This document shows, one piece after another, positions 18,747 to 29,146 of a DNA stretch of 64,000 nt (the stretch's first letter is position 1; each line of letters opens with the position of its first letter). The notes under the pieces are model-generated. The model saw nothing but the letters and a program-made list of their open reading frames with translations. It did no database searches and was not told where the DNA came from. The position numbers and the translations under genes are program-made. The stretch spans positions 62,001-126,000 of the forward strand of contig JALSQX010000067.1 in the NCBI GenBank assembly GCA_026985075.1, in the 5' to 3' direction. The DNA comes from Blastocatellia bacterium (GTDB lineage: Bacteria; Acidobacteriota; Blastocatellia; HR10; J050).

Positions 18747-20399
18747 ATGAATTTTCTTGAGCTCATCTTTCATCGTCTGAAGCAGTCGCCAGACCGGGTT
18801 GTTCTCCAGGAAGTCCGCGAGGGCCGTCTGGTCGAGGCTCGAGGCCGTGAACTGCTCGCCTCTATCCAGACGGCTCGAGCGTTCTTGACCAAGGCGGGCC
18901 TTCGGAAAGGAGATCGCTGTGTGCTGCTCGGACCGAACAGCATTCGCTGGGTGGCGTTGGATCTGGCCCTGATGGCCGAGGGTATCATCGTCGTGCCCCT
19001 CTATACGCGACAAGCGCCGAGAGAGCTGGTGGCCATCATCAAAGACTGCTCCCCTTCCCTCGTCCTCTGTGGCAATGAGACGCTGAGAGATGACATTGCT
19101 CAACAACGGTCAGCGGGTCCGCCGATGTATCTCTTCGACGACGTGTTCGCTTCTTCGACCGGGGATCAATCTTCGGCGGAGGCTCCGCGTGCTCTTTCGG
19201 ATGACGATCCGGTGACCATCATTTACACTTCGGGGACGTCGGGAACGGCCAAGGGCGTCATCCTCACTGTCGGCAATGTGAGCTTCATGATCCCTCGAAC
19301 GCTTGGGCGGCTCGATGAGCTGATGGGACCATCGAGGACGCCGGATCGCGTCTTTCATTATTTGCCGTTTTGTTTCGCCGGCTCCTGGATTCTATTGCTC
19401 ACCTGCCTCTCGCGAAACAGCGTGTTGACGCTGTCGACTGATCTCAGCGCACTGATCGAAGAGATGAAACTCGCCAAGCCCCACTACTTCCTCAACGTGC
19501 CCGTACTGCTGGAGCGCCTGCGCGCGGGTATCGAGGAACAGTTACGACAGAGAGGCGGTCTCATCGCCGCCTTGTTCGAGCGCGCCCGAGAGGCCTGGTA
19601 TCGCCGGCAGGAGGGCCGCGCATCGCCAATCGGTTCTCTCTGGTTGAGATTGGCCCACTGGCTGCTCTTCCCTGCCATTCGTAAGAACATCAGCCCTCAC
19701 CTCAAAGCGCTCATCTGTGGATCGGCTCCGCTGGCCAAAGAAACGCAGCTTTTCTTCATGATGCTGGGCATCCCCGTCCTGCAAGTTTATGGACTGACCG
19801 AAACCACAGCCATCTGTACCATGGATCATCCACATCACTTTCAACCCGGTTGGGTAGGCCCGGCCATTCCCGGCATCGACATGAAACTGGGAGAGAACGA
19901 CGAGATTCTCGTTCGCGGTCCTCATATTTTTCAGGGCTATTGGAATCGCCCTCGGGAGACGGCCGAAGTTCTTCGAGACGGATGGTTCCACACCGGCGAT
20001 CAAGGAGAGGTCAACGAAGCTGGTTACTGGCGCATCATCGGACGGATCAAGAACCTGATCATCTTGAGTTCCGGGCATAACGTCGCCCCCGAGCCGATCG
20101 AAAACGCTCTCTTGCGCCTATTGCCCGACGCTGCTCAGGTTGTTCTGTTCGGCCATGGTCGAGGTTTCCTGACCGCTCTGGTGACCGGCGATGTGACTCC
20201 GGATCAGGTTCAGCGCGCGCTGGATAGGATGAACGCCGATCTCCCCCACTATAAGCGCGTGCGCGCTTTCTTCATTCACCAAGAGCCATTCACCCCTGAA
20301 AATGGTCTCCTCACGGCCAACGGCAAGTTGAAGCGGGAGGCCATCGCTGCCCGTTTTCACGAAGAAATGGAAGCGCTCTATCAAGCGAGCTCAGCGTGA
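18747..20399 (+). CDS. AMP-dependent acyl-CoA/acyl-ACP ligase
   Basis: 550 residues of the adenylate-forming family. [16 protein letters not shown] (P-loop), [19 protein letters not shown] and [21 protein letters not shown] are clear, and a C-terminal NGKLKRE holds the conserved lysine. This architecture activates fatty acids as acyl adenylates and thioesters. It is the third lipid-type enzyme in this 12.5-20.4 kb group, so it may supply acyl groups to the reductases upstream. A clear ribosome-binding sequence is not seen before the ATG at 18747. Confidence 0.88.
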   Translation: MNFLELIFHRLKQSPDRVVLQEVREGRLVEARGRELLASIQTARAFLTKAGLRKGDRCVLLGPNSIRWVALDLALMAEGIIVVPLYTRQAPRELVAIIKDCSPSLVLCGNETLRDDIAQQRSAGPPMYLFDDVFASSTGDQSSAEAPRALSDDDPVTIIYTSGTSGTAKGVILTVGNVSFMIPRTLGRLDELMGPSRTPDRVFHYLPFCFAGSWILLLTCLSRNSVLTLSTDLSALIEEMKLAKPHYFLNVPVLLERLRAGIEEQLRQRGGLIAALFERAREAWYRRQEGRASPIGSLWLRLAHWLLFPAIRKNISPHLKALICGSAPLAKETQLFFMMLGIPVLQVYGLTETTAICTMDHPHHFQPGWVGPAIPGIDMKLGENDEILVRGPHIFQGYWNRPRETAEVLRDGWFHTGDQGEVNEAGYWRIIGRIKNLIILSSGHNVAPEPIENALLRLLPDAAQVVLFGHGRGFLTALVTGDVTPDQVQRALDRMNADLPHYKRVRAFFIHQEPFTPENGLLTANGKLKREAIAARFHEEMEALYQASSA

Positions 20400-20630
20400 G
20401 TATGAGAAGGAATCTCATCGATCTTCCCGCACCGGTGGAGCCCGCGCGAGCTTCGTCACATGAGAACAATCACCGAGCAAAAAGAACATGATGATCTTTC
20501 ACGTCGGTGGAGTTCACGCCTCTCATCACCATGCTCCAGTTCGTCACCCTCCCGTGTCGTCTCGGGCTATGGTATCATTGATGCCGGTATTGAACATGTG
20601 GTGGAAAACGATCTCAAGGGATGAGTGATT

Positions 20631-21074
20631 ATGGCCGTCCACGTTCAACGACGGGTCTTCACCGTTGATGAATACCATCGCATGGTCGAAGCCGGGATTC
20701 TCTCCGAAGATGACCGCGGCGAACTCATCGAAGGCGAGATCATCAAAATGAGTCCGATTGGAAGCCAACATGCCGCTTGTGGAAAAAAGCACAATGCTCT
20801 CCTCCACCATCAGGTGCAGCAAAGAGCCATCCTCGGTGTCCAAGATCCCGTCCGACTCGACGAGCATTCAGAGCCAGAACCAGACATTGCTCTGCTCAAA
20901 CGGCGCGATGATGACTACGCCCGCTCGCACCCCACTCCTGAAGATGTTTTCCTCATCATCGAAGTGGCCGAGACCTTTGCGGAATACGATCGACGCATTA
21001 AGCTCCCGCTCATCGTTTGCGGTGGGCCCGACTCTCGGACAACTTCTCGATCGTGGAAACGACATGGAGGATAA
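20631..21074 (+). pseudogene. Uma2-family endonuclease, truncated
   Basis: The first about 130 residues match Uma2 (PD-(D/E)XK-like) proteins common in cyanobacteria and Acidobacteria: FTVDEYHRMVEAGIL, LIEGEIIKMSPIGSQHA, DPVRL..HSEPEPDIAL, VFLIIEVAETFAEYDRRIKLPL. Right after IKLPL the sequence changes to a short unrelated tail and stops, where intact members continue for some 50 residues (YARAGIPEYWIVD type). It is therefore cut short by a deletion or frameshift. The stop is 3 bases from the start of the next gene. Confidence 0.75.
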
Positions 21075-21077
21075 CCG

Positions 21078-22091
21078 ATGAACATTCCCAAGGCGATGCG
21101 GGCCATGGTCTTGGAAACGCCCGGCGAGCAACTGCGGTTGATGGACGTCCCCGTCCCTCAACCCAATGAAGAGCAAGTTCTCCTCCGCGTGCGCGCCTGT
21201 GGCGTCTGCCGCACCGATTTACATATCGTGGATGGAGAACTCCCCGATCCCAAAATACCGCTCATCCTGGGACATCAAATCGTCGGTACAGTAGTCCAAG
21301 TGGGCGATCGCGCTCGACGATTCACGTTGGGCGATCGCGTGGGCGTTCCCTGGCTCGGCTACACCGATGGCACCTGCCGGTATTGTCAAAGGGACCAGGA
21401 AAATCTCTGCGACCATCCTCTATTCACCGGTTACACCATGGATGGCGGTTACGCCGAGTACGCCGTCGCTTACGAAAAGTATTGCTTTCCACTGCCCGCT
21501 TCTTACGGTGACATTGACGTCGCTCCCCTGCTCTGCGCCGGATTGATCGGCTATCGCACCTATCGGCTGGCCGGCCCCCATGTCGAGCGACTGGGAATCT
21601 ATGGATTCGGTGCGGCGGCGCACATCATTGCTCAGGTGGCCGTACATCAGGGCAAGCGCGTCTACGCCTTCACGCGACCGGGCGACACCCAGGGGCAGGA
21701 ATTCGCTCGTCGCCTGGGAGCTGTCTGGGCGGGCGGTTCGGACGAGCGCCCGCCGGAAGAACTCGATGCTGCGCTCATCTTCGCTCCCGTCGGTCCGCTG
21801 ATCGTCGAGGCGCTGCGAGCGACGGCCAAAGGCGGGGTGGTGGTGAGCGGCGGAATTCATATGAGCGACATCCCGTCTTTCCCCTATCGGCTGCTGTGGG
21901 AAGAGCGCGTCATTCGATCGGTGGCCAATTTGACCCGCCGCGATGGCGAAGAGTTCCTTCGGATTGCCCCTCAGGTTCCGGTGAAAACGTCAGTACAAAC
22001 CTTCGCTCTCCATCAGGCCAATGAAGCCTTGAATCGCTTGCGGGCGGGCCAAATTGAAGGGGCCGCCGTGTTGGTGATCGCCGATCAGTGA
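21078..22091 (+). CDS. Zinc-dependent alcohol dehydrogenase family protein
   Basis: 337-residue medium-chain dehydrogenase. Catalytic zinc block GVCRTDLH...LGHQIVG, structural-zinc lobe DGTCRYCQRDQENLC, Rossmann region GIYGFGAAAHIIAQ. The structural lobe shows three Cys rather than four; the usual first Cys position is Asp, so the structural zinc may be bound differently. GGAGG lies 7 bases before the ATG at 21078. Likely oxidises or reduces small alcohols/aldehydes with NAD(P)H. Confidence 0.9.
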   Translation: MNIPKAMRAMVLETPGEQLRLMDVPVPQPNEEQVLLRVRACGVCRTDLHIVDGELPDPKIPLILGHQIVGTVVQVGDRARRFTLGDRVGVPWLGYTDGTCRYCQRDQENLCDHPLFTGYTMDGGYAEYAVAYEKYCFPLPASYGDIDVAPLLCAGLIGYRTYRLAGPHVERLGIYGFGAAAHIIAQVAVHQGKRVYAFTRPGDTQGQEFARRLGAVWAGGSDERPPEELDAALIFAPVGPLIVEALRATAKGGVVVSGGIHMSDIPSFPYRLLWEERVIRSVANLTRRDGEEFLRIAPQVPVKTSVQTFALHQANEALNRLRAGQIEGAAVLVIADQ

Positions 22092-22164
22092 TGCTTCATA
22101 TGTTCAGCCTCGCTCTAAGACGTTCGGGTATGGCGTTCATTATCACTCACTGAACGATATCGCC

Positions 22165-22593
22165 ATGCTTCGGATCACACCATCAATTACCATTGACGAG
22201 GACGAAATCCAATGGCAATTCGTGCGCGCTTCGGGACCGGGTGGGCAACACGTCAACAAAGCCGCTACGGCGGTGCAGCTTCGTTTCGATGTGCAGCATT
22301 CCCCATCCCTGCCCGATGATGTTCGTCAACGCCTGATCGCTCTGGCGGGAAATCGAATGACCTCCGATGGCGTGCTCATCATCGAAGCGCAACAATTTCG
22401 CTCGCAGAAGCAGAATCGCGAGGCGGCGCTTCAGCGCCTGGTGGAACTGATTCGTCGGGCGTCTGAACAACCCAAGGTCCGTCGCCCCACCCGACCGACC
22501 CGCGAAGCACGACGCCGTCGATTAGAAGCCAAGCGACGGCGCAGCGAGACGAAGCGGTTGCGGCGACCGGTCCGGCTCACCGAGGACGAGTGA
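22165..22593 (+). CDS. arfB: Peptidyl-tRNA hydrolase ArfB (ribosome rescue)
   Basis: 142 residues. RASGPGGQHVNKAATAVQLRFD contains the GGQ motif that hydrolyses peptidyl-tRNA, and the very basic C-terminal tail (about residues 105-140, Arg/Lys-rich) is the part that enters the empty mRNA channel of stalled ribosomes. Length and layout match ArfB/YaeJ rather than full release factors, which are more than twice as long. Confidence 0.9.
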   Translation: MLRITPSITIDEDEIQWQFVRASGPGGQHVNKAATAVQLRFDVQHSPSLPDDVRQRLIALAGNRMTSDGVLIIEAQQFRSQKQNREAALQRLVELIRRASEQPKVRRPTRPTREARRRRLEAKRRRSETKRLRRPVRLTEDE

Positions 22594-22712
22594 AAGGTCT
22601 GGAGACGTCCCCTGTCGCCCGCAAGGATGAACGCTCGGCCGGCGATGGCCGACCACCATCTGCGATGAAAATCGACGAACACCATTCATTTCAGACATCG
22701 GGAGGATGACCT

Positions 22713-25700
22713 ATGCATCTGGATTCAAGAACGCATCTTTTTGTGATGATTATAGCTCTGCTGGTGAGCGCATTGCTTGGCGTTCACCTCCTCCACGCTC
22801 ATCAGGCCAAAAACCAGGTATATGACCCAGCCCTGTACAAGGCCATGAGATATCGCCTCATTGGGCCTTATCGCGGCGGACGGGTTACCGCCGTGACTGG
22901 CATTCCCGACGAACCTCATACGTTTTATATGGGAGCGACCGGCGGTGGCGTGTGGAAGACGACCGATGCTGGCGAGACGTGGAAGAACGTCTCGGACGGC
23001 TTCTTTGGCGTTGGCTCCATCGGGGCCATCGCCGTCGCGCCCTCGGATCCCAACGTCGTTTACGTTGGCACCGGATCGGCGTGTCCACGAGGAAATGTCT
23101 CCATTGGAGATGGTCTGTACAAATCGACGGACGCCGGAAAGACGTGGCGACACATTGGCCTCACCCGAGCCGGTCAAATCGCCCGCGTGAGAGTTCATCC
23201 CCGAGATCCCGATCTCGTCTACGTCGCCGTTCTGGGTAACGTCTTCGGCCCGAATCCCGAACGCGGCGTGTTTCGATCTCCGGACGGCGGGCATACCTGG
23301 GAGAAGATCCTGTTCATCAGCGAAAAAACCGGCGCCGTTGATCTGTCCATGGATCCCAGCAATCCGCGCGTTTTGTACGCCGGCATGTGGCGAGTCGAGC
23401 GAAAGCCGTGGACGCTCATCGACGGTGGCGAGGAGGGCGGTGTGTATAAGACGACCGATGGAGGCGATACGTGGACGAAACTCCAGGGTGGGCTTCCTCA
23501 AGGACTCACGGGAAGGATCGGCATTGCCGTCTCGCCGGCCAATCCCAATCGTATATGGGTGCTCATGGAGGCCCGAGACGGTGGCGGCGTGTTTCGCTCC
23601 GATGATGCCGGCCAAACGTGGACGCGCATTAACAAAGAACGAAAACTCCTGCAGCGCCATTGGTATTATTGCCATATTTACGCCGATCCACAGGATGAAA
23701 ATACAGTCTATGCCTTGAACACCAGGCTCTATAAGTCCATCGATGGAGGGAAAACCTTCCAGCGTATTCGCGTACCTCATGGGGATACTCATGACCTCTG
23801 GATCAATCCTTACCATCCTCGCATTCTCATCAACGGGAATGATGGAGGCGCGTGTGTCTCGCTGAACGGTGGAAAAACCTGGTCGACGCAGCTCAACCAG
23901 CCCACGGCCGAATTCTATCGAGTGACCGTCGATCATCAGTTCCCCTACCGCGTTTATGGGGCGCAACAGGATAATAGCACCATCTCCATTCCCAGTCGGA
24001 GTCCTGGCGGGATCACGCCCAAGCAGTACTGGTACGCCGTTGGCGGCGGCGAGAGCGGTCACATCGCCGTTGATCCCAGAGATCCCAACATCATCTATGC
24101 TGGAAATTATATCGGTCAGATCACTCGCCTCGATCGCCGGTCAGGACACATGCGGAACATCACCACCTATCCGCAGATGCACGATGGTGTGGCTCCGCGC
24201 GACATGCGCTATCGCTTCCAATGGAATGCGCCTATTCGTCTCTCGCCGCATAATCCCGACGTGCTCTATCATACATCCCAATACGTCCATCGTTCGACCG
24301 ACCACGGACAAACCTGGGAGATCATCAGCCCGGATCTGACGACCAATAATGAGGCCTACCAGGATCTTCCCGGCGGTCCCATTCAGCATGACCACACGGG
24401 CGTTGAGGTTTACACGACCATCTTTGCTTTCGAAGAATCCCCGCACGAACCCGGCGTCCTCTGGGCGGGGAGTGATGATGGATTGGTGCACATCTCGCGA
24501 AATAATGGCAAAACGTGGGAGAACATCACTCCACCCGATATGCCTCGGGAAGGAACGGTGAACATGATCGAGCTCTCCGCCCACGATCCCGGGCGAGCAT
24601 TCATCGCCGTCTATCGATACCGCCGGAATGACTTCCACCCCTACATCTTCCGCACCAACGATTACGGTCGCACCTGGGAGCTCCTGACCGATGGTCAAAA
24701 TGGCATTCCAGAAAATCATTTCGTCCGGGTGGTTCGAGAGGATCCCGATCGGAAGGGTCTCCTCTATGCCGGGACGGAATTCGGCATGTACGTATCTTTC
24801 GATGACGGAAAACACTGGCAGTCGCTGCAACTCAATTTGCCGCGCACGCCGATCACCGATCTCATCGTCCACGAGAAGGATCTCATCGTCGCCACGCAAG
24901 GCCGTTCGTTCTGGATCCTCGATGATCTCACGCCTCTCCATCAACTCACCGACGAGGTGGCCCGATCGAAAGCCTTCCTGTTCAAACCGCGAACGGCCTA
25001 TCGGACGCGCCTCCGGGGTTTCCGCGGACCACGCGCGCCCAGCAATCCACCCGAGGGCGTGACGATCAACTATTATTTCGCCGAGAAACCCGATGGCGAG
25101 GCGAAACTGGAGATCCTCGATGCCCAGGGCCGGGTCATCCGCACGTTTTCCAGCCGCCAACAGGAGGAAGAGACGGCATCGGAGGAAACACCTTTCGGAC
25201 CGCGGGAGAAAAAGCGGATTCCGGCCGAAGCGGGAATGAATCGGTTCTCGTGGAATCTCACCTATCCAGCTCCCAAACTGGTCAAAGGCGCGGTGATGTC
25301 ATTGAGTTATACCGGAGGACCAACCGCACCTCCGGGAACGTATCAGGTGCGCCTCACCTGGGGAGACTGGTCACAAACACGATCGTTCACCGTGGTCAAA
25401 GATCCCCGGTGGTCAGTGAGCGATGAGGATCTGCGCGCGCAGTTCAAATTGACCATGGCCGTGCTCGAAAAGCTCAACGAGACGCATCAGGCCATTCGGA
25501 CCATCCGGGCCATCAAGGAGCAGGTCCGAGCCATCGCCGAGAGAGCGGTGAACGCCGGATATGACGAGGCGATCGAGCGCCGTGCCAATGCGCTGATCGA
25601 GAAGCTCGTCGCCATTGAGGAACAACTCATCCAGACGAAGAACGAGAGTCGTCAAGACCCGATCAATTTCCCGCCGCGATTGGATAATCAGATCGCCTAT

Positions 25701-25892
25701 CTCTACACGGTGGTGAATTTCCAGGATGCTCGCCCCACAAGAGGCTGTTATGAACGATTCCAGGATCTGAAGAAGGAGCTGGCCGGTCATTTGGCCGAAC
25801 TCGATACCGTATTGAGCAAGGACCTTAAAGCCTTCAATGAATTACTCGACCGCGAGCACGTCGAACGGGTGATCGTGCCCGCTCAAAAATAA
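22713..25892 (+). CDS. Exported VPS10/BNR-repeat glycosyl-hydrolase-like protein
   Basis: 1059 residues with an N-terminal signal segment (VMIIALLVSALLGVHLL). It then has many BNR/Asp-box-like repeats of the form S-x-D-x-G-x-T-W (for example TTDAGETWKNV, STDAGKTWRHI, SPDGGHTWEKI, TTDGGDTWTKL, SDDAGQTWTRI, SIDGGKTFQRI, STDHGQTWEII, SRNNGKTWENI), forming beta-propellers of the sortilin/VPS10 type. The last 250 residues include a beta-rich segment and a helical end. Such proteins are numerous in Acidobacteria and often annotated as glycosyl hydrolases; no catalytic residue can be assigned. GGGAGG is 7 bases before the ATG. Confidence 0.88.
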   Translation: MHLDSRTHLFVMIIALLVSALLGVHLLHAHQAKNQVYDPALYKAMRYRLIGPYRGGRVTAVTGIPDEPHTFYMGATGGGVWKTTDAGETWKNVSDGFFGVGSIGAIAVAPSDPNVVYVGTGSACPRGNVSIGDGLYKSTDAGKTWRHIGLTRAGQIARVRVHPRDPDLVYVAVLGNVFGPNPERGVFRSPDGGHTWEKILFISEKTGAVDLSMDPSNPRVLYAGMWRVERKPWTLIDGGEEGGVYKTTDGGDTWTKLQGGLPQGLTGRIGIAVSPANPNRIWVLMEARDGGGVFRSDDAGQTWTRINKERKLLQRHWYYCHIYADPQDENTVYALNTRLYKSIDGGKTFQRIRVPHGDTHDLWINPYHPRILINGNDGGACVSLNGGKTWSTQLNQPTAEFYRVTVDHQFPYRVYGAQQDNSTISIPSRSPGGITPKQYWYAVGGGESGHIAVDPRDPNIIYAGNYIGQITRLDRRSGHMRNITTYPQMHDGVAPRDMRYRFQWNAPIRLSPHNPDVLYHTSQYVHRSTDHGQTWEIISPDLTTNNEAYQDLPGGPIQHDHTGVEVYTTIFAFEESPHEPGVLWAGSDDGLVHISRNNGKTWENITPPDMPREGTVNMIELSAHDPGRAFIAVYRYRRNDFHPYIFRTNDYGRTWELLTDGQNGIPENHFVRVVREDPDRKGLLYAGTEFGMYVSFDDGKHWQSLQLNLPRTPITDLIVHEKDLIVATQGRSFWILDDLTPLHQLTDEVARSKAFLFKPRTAYRTRLRGFRGPRAPSNPPEGVTINYYFAEKPDGEAKLEILDAQGRVIRTFSSRQQEEETASEETPFGPREKKRIPAEAGMNRFSWNLTYPAPKLVKGAVMSLSYTGGPTAPPGTYQVRLTWGDWSQTRSFTVVKDPRWSVSDEDLRAQFKLTMAVLEKLNETHQAIRTIRAIKEQVRAIAERAVNAGYDEAIERRANALIEKLVAIEEQLIQTKNESRQDPINFPPRLDNQIAYLYTVVNFQDARPTRGCYERFQDLKKELAGHLAELDTVLSKDLKAFNELLDREHVERVIVPAQK

Positions 25893-25918
25893 ACGACCGT
25901 CCATCCATCGGTGGTTGA

Positions 25919-25941
25919 AGGGGAATGCGAGGCATTCCCCT
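25919..25941 (+). terminator. Hairpin after the VPS10-repeat gene
   Basis: AGGGGAATGC (25919-25928) and GCATTCCCCT (25932-25941) form a perfect 10-bp stem with a GAG loop, 27 bases after the stop codon. There is no T tract, so it may stabilise the mRNA end or end transcription imperfectly. Confidence 0.5.
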
Positions 25942-26050
25942 CGATGGACATCCGAGGGAGAGTCTATTCCCTGGCGCACCGTGATAGCCGGATATGGCTG
26001 CCAGTGACCATCGGAAAACCACCGTGAGCCACCCTGTGAAGGAGAAGGCT

Positions 26051-27382
26051 ATGTTCGATCAATCCCGACGAAACTTTTTGAACCATTTGGCCAGCTTGAT
26101 GGTGCTCGTGTCGAGGCCTATCGGTGTCTCAACGGTTCTCACTGAAACATTCCGAGAGGGCCATCGCCAACATCCCCAGCCTCAGTCCATGGGTTTCTCG
26201 AGAGAGCGCTCGATCTCGGCGCGCCGCTATCGCATTCGAACTATTACGGCTGGAGTCAATCTGAAGACGGTCGCCGATCTGGGTCCGATCGCATCGGCTA
26301 TACGCTTTCTCCACAAGGCGCACCAGCGATTCGAAGAGGCGGGCATCAACGTCCAAACCCTGCGCATTGCGACTCAGCCTCTCCCCGAGTATATGGCCGG
26401 TCATTCGTGGCGAGAGGTTCTTCCGGCGTTGAAAGCGATTGATCGCCGGATATCGACCGCCAATGTCCTGATGAGTATTGGCCCGGTCCTCACCGAGGAT
26501 CGCACGGATGCCGACATCGCTCCCTGGGCCGCTGAACTCATCAACGAGACGAGCCGGATCAACCTGAGCATCGCCATTGCTTCGCCGGGTCGCGGCATTC
26601 ACCGACGCGCCATACGAACGGCGGCCCAGGTGATGGGTACTATCGGCAAGAGGACACCAGGTGGCGAGGGAAACTTCCGATTCACTGCTGCGGCCAATTG
26701 TCCGGCCGGCATCCCCTTCTTCCCGGCCGCTTATCATCGGGGAGAAGAGGCATTCGCCATCGGGCTGGAATCGCCTCTCCTGGTGCAGGAAGCCTTTATG
26801 GGCGCCGCTGATGTGGACGAAGCTCGATCCCGCCTCAAGACGATGCTGGAATCGGAACTCGGTCGGATAGAAGAGCTGGCGCTCGGCGTGGCCAGAGAGA
26901 CGCGCCGCCGATATTTGGGGATTGATGTCTCGCCGGCGCCGAGCAAAGAAGCCAGCATCGGTCGGGCGATTGAAATGCTCACGCACGCTCCTTTCGGTCA
27001 GGCATCGACGGTGATGGCCTGCGCCGTGATCACCGATGTACTTCAAGCTCTCAATGTGAGGACGTGCGGTTACTCCGGTCTGATGCTGCCTGTGCTGGAA
27101 GATCCTGTATTGGCCCGGCGCGCTGCCGAGGGGCGCTATGGCGTGCATGAACTGCTCCTCTATTCGAGCGTCTGTGGGACCGGCCTGGACGTCGTCCCGT
27201 TGCCCGGGGATACGTCCATTGATCGCCTGACCGCACTCATGGAAGATGTGGCGGCGCTGTCCACCAAATTGCGCAAGCCCCTTTCGGCTCGCCTCCTGCT
27301 CGTCCCCGGGAAGAAGGCCGGCGATCACGTCGAATTCGATAATCCCTTTCTCACCGACTCGGTGATCATGAAGCTCAATTGA
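26051..27382 (+). CDS. DUF711 family protein with Tat-like leader
   Basis: 443 residues. The body (RIRTITAGVNLKTVADLGPIASAIRFL, NFRFTAAANCPAGIPFFPAAYH, CGYSGLMLPVLEDPVLARRA, SVCGTGLDVVPLPGDTS) matches DUF711, related to the UPF0210 family and predicted to share the glycyl-radical/PFL-like fold; activity unknown. The N-terminus SRRNFLNHLASLMVLV has an SRRxFL twin-arginine pattern followed by a hydrophobic run, suggesting Tat export. ATG at 26051 has GGAG upstream; an earlier in-frame ATG (25994) lacks one and would bury the leader. Confidence 0.83.
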   Translation: MFDQSRRNFLNHLASLMVLVSRPIGVSTVLTETFREGHRQHPQPQSMGFSRERSISARRYRIRTITAGVNLKTVADLGPIASAIRFLHKAHQRFEEAGINVQTLRIATQPLPEYMAGHSWREVLPALKAIDRRISTANVLMSIGPVLTEDRTDADIAPWAAELINETSRINLSIAIASPGRGIHRRAIRTAAQVMGTIGKRTPGGEGNFRFTAAANCPAGIPFFPAAYHRGEEAFAIGLESPLLVQEAFMGAADVDEARSRLKTMLESELGRIEELALGVARETRRRYLGIDVSPAPSKEASIGRAIEMLTHAPFGQASTVMACAVITDVLQALNVRTCGYSGLMLPVLEDPVLARRAAEGRYGVHELLLYSSVCGTGLDVVPLPGDTSIDRLTALMEDVAALSTKLRKPLSARLLLVPGKKAGDHVEFDNPFLTDSVIMKLN

Positions 27383-27408
27383 GATCCTGGATCGGGAGAG
27401 GAAAGACG

Positions 27409-27423
27409 GATGCCGCCGGCATC
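27409..27423. other. Short perfect inverted repeat GATGCC-GCC-GGCATC
   Basis: Six-bp arms and a 3-base loop, 27 bases after the DUF711 stop. The same arms occur in the tandem repeat at 2457-2477, so it may belong to a small family of genomic palindromes. Confidence 0.35.
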
Positions 27424-27631
27424 TCTGGAGACGATCGAGGGATCCTCGCCGCTCCTGACGATGATGGACTCCCTCTCGGGGGATGGCGCATGAGTTATGC
27501 GTCTCGCTGCGAAAAGAAAAAGGTCATTTTCGTGGCCCACCGCTCGATTCGCGCGCTGAGGCTCTGGATGCTGGCCGACAGCGCCACGGAGGGCTACTCG
27601 TCTTCATCTCGTGAAGAGGAGGATCGATCAT

Positions 27632-29005
27632 ATGAACGCATGGAGAATCCGTTTTTCGTTCACGTCCCTACTCATCATCGTGATCGTGGGATGTATCTCG
27701 ACGATGAACCCATTGGCTGTCACTCGATCTCAGTCGGTCACAGCGCTCGTAGGAGGGACGCTCATCGATGGCTATGGCGGTCCGCCCATCCGCGATAGCG
27801 TGATTCTCATCGAAGGCGAGCGCATCAAGGCCGTAGGGCAGGTGGGAACCCTATCGGTTCCAGAGGGAGCCAACGTCATCTCGACCGAAGGCATGACGGT
27901 ATTACCAGGATTATGGGACATGCACGTCCATCTCATGATCAATGGGCATAGCGACTATGAGCACTGGGACAAAACATATCCTCCCCTTTTCGAATCCGTG
28001 ATCATGCCGGCGTCGGCCAAGCAGTTGCTCCTGGCCGGCGTCACCAGTGCTCGCGATTTAGGTGCGCCATTGGAGGCCATTCTCGCCGTCCGCGATCGCA
28101 TCAATCGAGGAGAGATTCCTGGCCCCACCCTTTACGTCTCCGGTCCGTTCATTCAACATGAGCCGTATCCGGGCACTGAGCATTTCCGCTGGGGAGTCCA
28201 CGGTCCAGACGATGCTCGCGCTAAAGTCCGACGGCTGGCTGAAGCCGGCGTCGATTGCATCAAGCTCATCGATCAAGACCAGATGACGATGGAAGAGGTG
28301 CGAGCCGTCGTCGATGAAGCGCATAAACATCATCTGACGGTCGTCGCCCACGCGCATCGCCCCGAAGAGATCCGGCGGGGATTGCGAGCGGGCGTCGATT
28401 GTTTCGAGCACACCGGCCTGGCGACGGCGCCAGAATATCCTCCAGACATCATCACTATGATTCGCGAACGAACGGCGAAGATGAATCTCGGACCGCTCTT
28501 CTGGACGCCCACTGTCCATCCGCTGCTCAACTACGAGTACATTCGCGACAATCCGGAGATGCTGGATGATCCGTCCTGGCATGTGGGTCTGCCCGATGAG
28601 ATCATCGCTGACATCAAAGCGTCCATTCGACATCCGGAACGACTGGCCTACTTTCAGATCACGCCCAACCGGCGACCGACGTTGAAACGAAAAATTCATC
28701 AGCTCATGGAATCGGGTGTCGTTCTCCTGATCGGAACCGACAGTGGCATTCCCATGAACTTTCACAGTCAGTCCACCTGGAGGGAACTCGACGCCTGGGT
28801 CAATGAACTGGGCATTGATCCCATGACGGCCATTCGTGCAGCGACGTATTGGCCCTCCGTCTTGATGAACGTCGATGATGAGGTCGGAACGATCAGCGAA
28901 GGGAAATATGCTGACATCATCGCTGTCCGTGGAGATGTGCTTCGGTACATCAATCTGCTTCAGGATGTGGACATCGTCATCAAGCATGGTCGGAGATATA
29001 GGTGA
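27632..29005 (+). CDS. Amidohydrolase family lipoprotein
   Basis: 457 residues of the imidazolonepropionase-like amidohydrolase group. Metal motif LWDMHVHL, Lys in CIKLIDQD, later HAHRPEEI, FEHTG and IGTDSGIP complete the two-metal site. N-terminal SLLIIVIVGC is a lipoprotein signal with Cys at the lipobox, so the enzyme probably sits on the outside of a membrane. GAGGAGG lies 9 bases before ATG 27632. Substrate unknown (cyclic amide or dipeptide-like). Confidence 0.88.
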   Translation: MNAWRIRFSFTSLLIIVIVGCISTMNPLAVTRSQSVTALVGGTLIDGYGGPPIRDSVILIEGERIKAVGQVGTLSVPEGANVISTEGMTVLPGLWDMHVHLMINGHSDYEHWDKTYPPLFESVIMPASAKQLLLAGVTSARDLGAPLEAILAVRDRINRGEIPGPTLYVSGPFIQHEPYPGTEHFRWGVHGPDDARAKVRRLAEAGVDCIKLIDQDQMTMEEVRAVVDEAHKHHLTVVAHAHRPEEIRRGLRAGVDCFEHTGLATAPEYPPDIITMIRERTAKMNLGPLFWTPTVHPLLNYEYIRDNPEMLDDPSWHVGLPDEIIADIKASIRHPERLAYFQITPNRRPTLKRKIHQLMESGVVLLIGTDSGIPMNFHSQSTWRELDAWVNELGIDPMTAIRAATYWPSVLMNVDDEVGTISEGKYADIIAVRGDVLRYINLLQDVDIVIKHGRRYR

Positions 29006-29146
29006 GCGACTCTTCATGATCCTTTGCATCATGAGCAGAGCGTATCTTTTCACAGGCGGGCGACGGGTTATCCGTCGCCTTGCCGTCAGAATCCCGTCAG
29101 AGCGCGTGCTTTGTCGATCGAACAGACTCATATCAGGAGGACAGGG

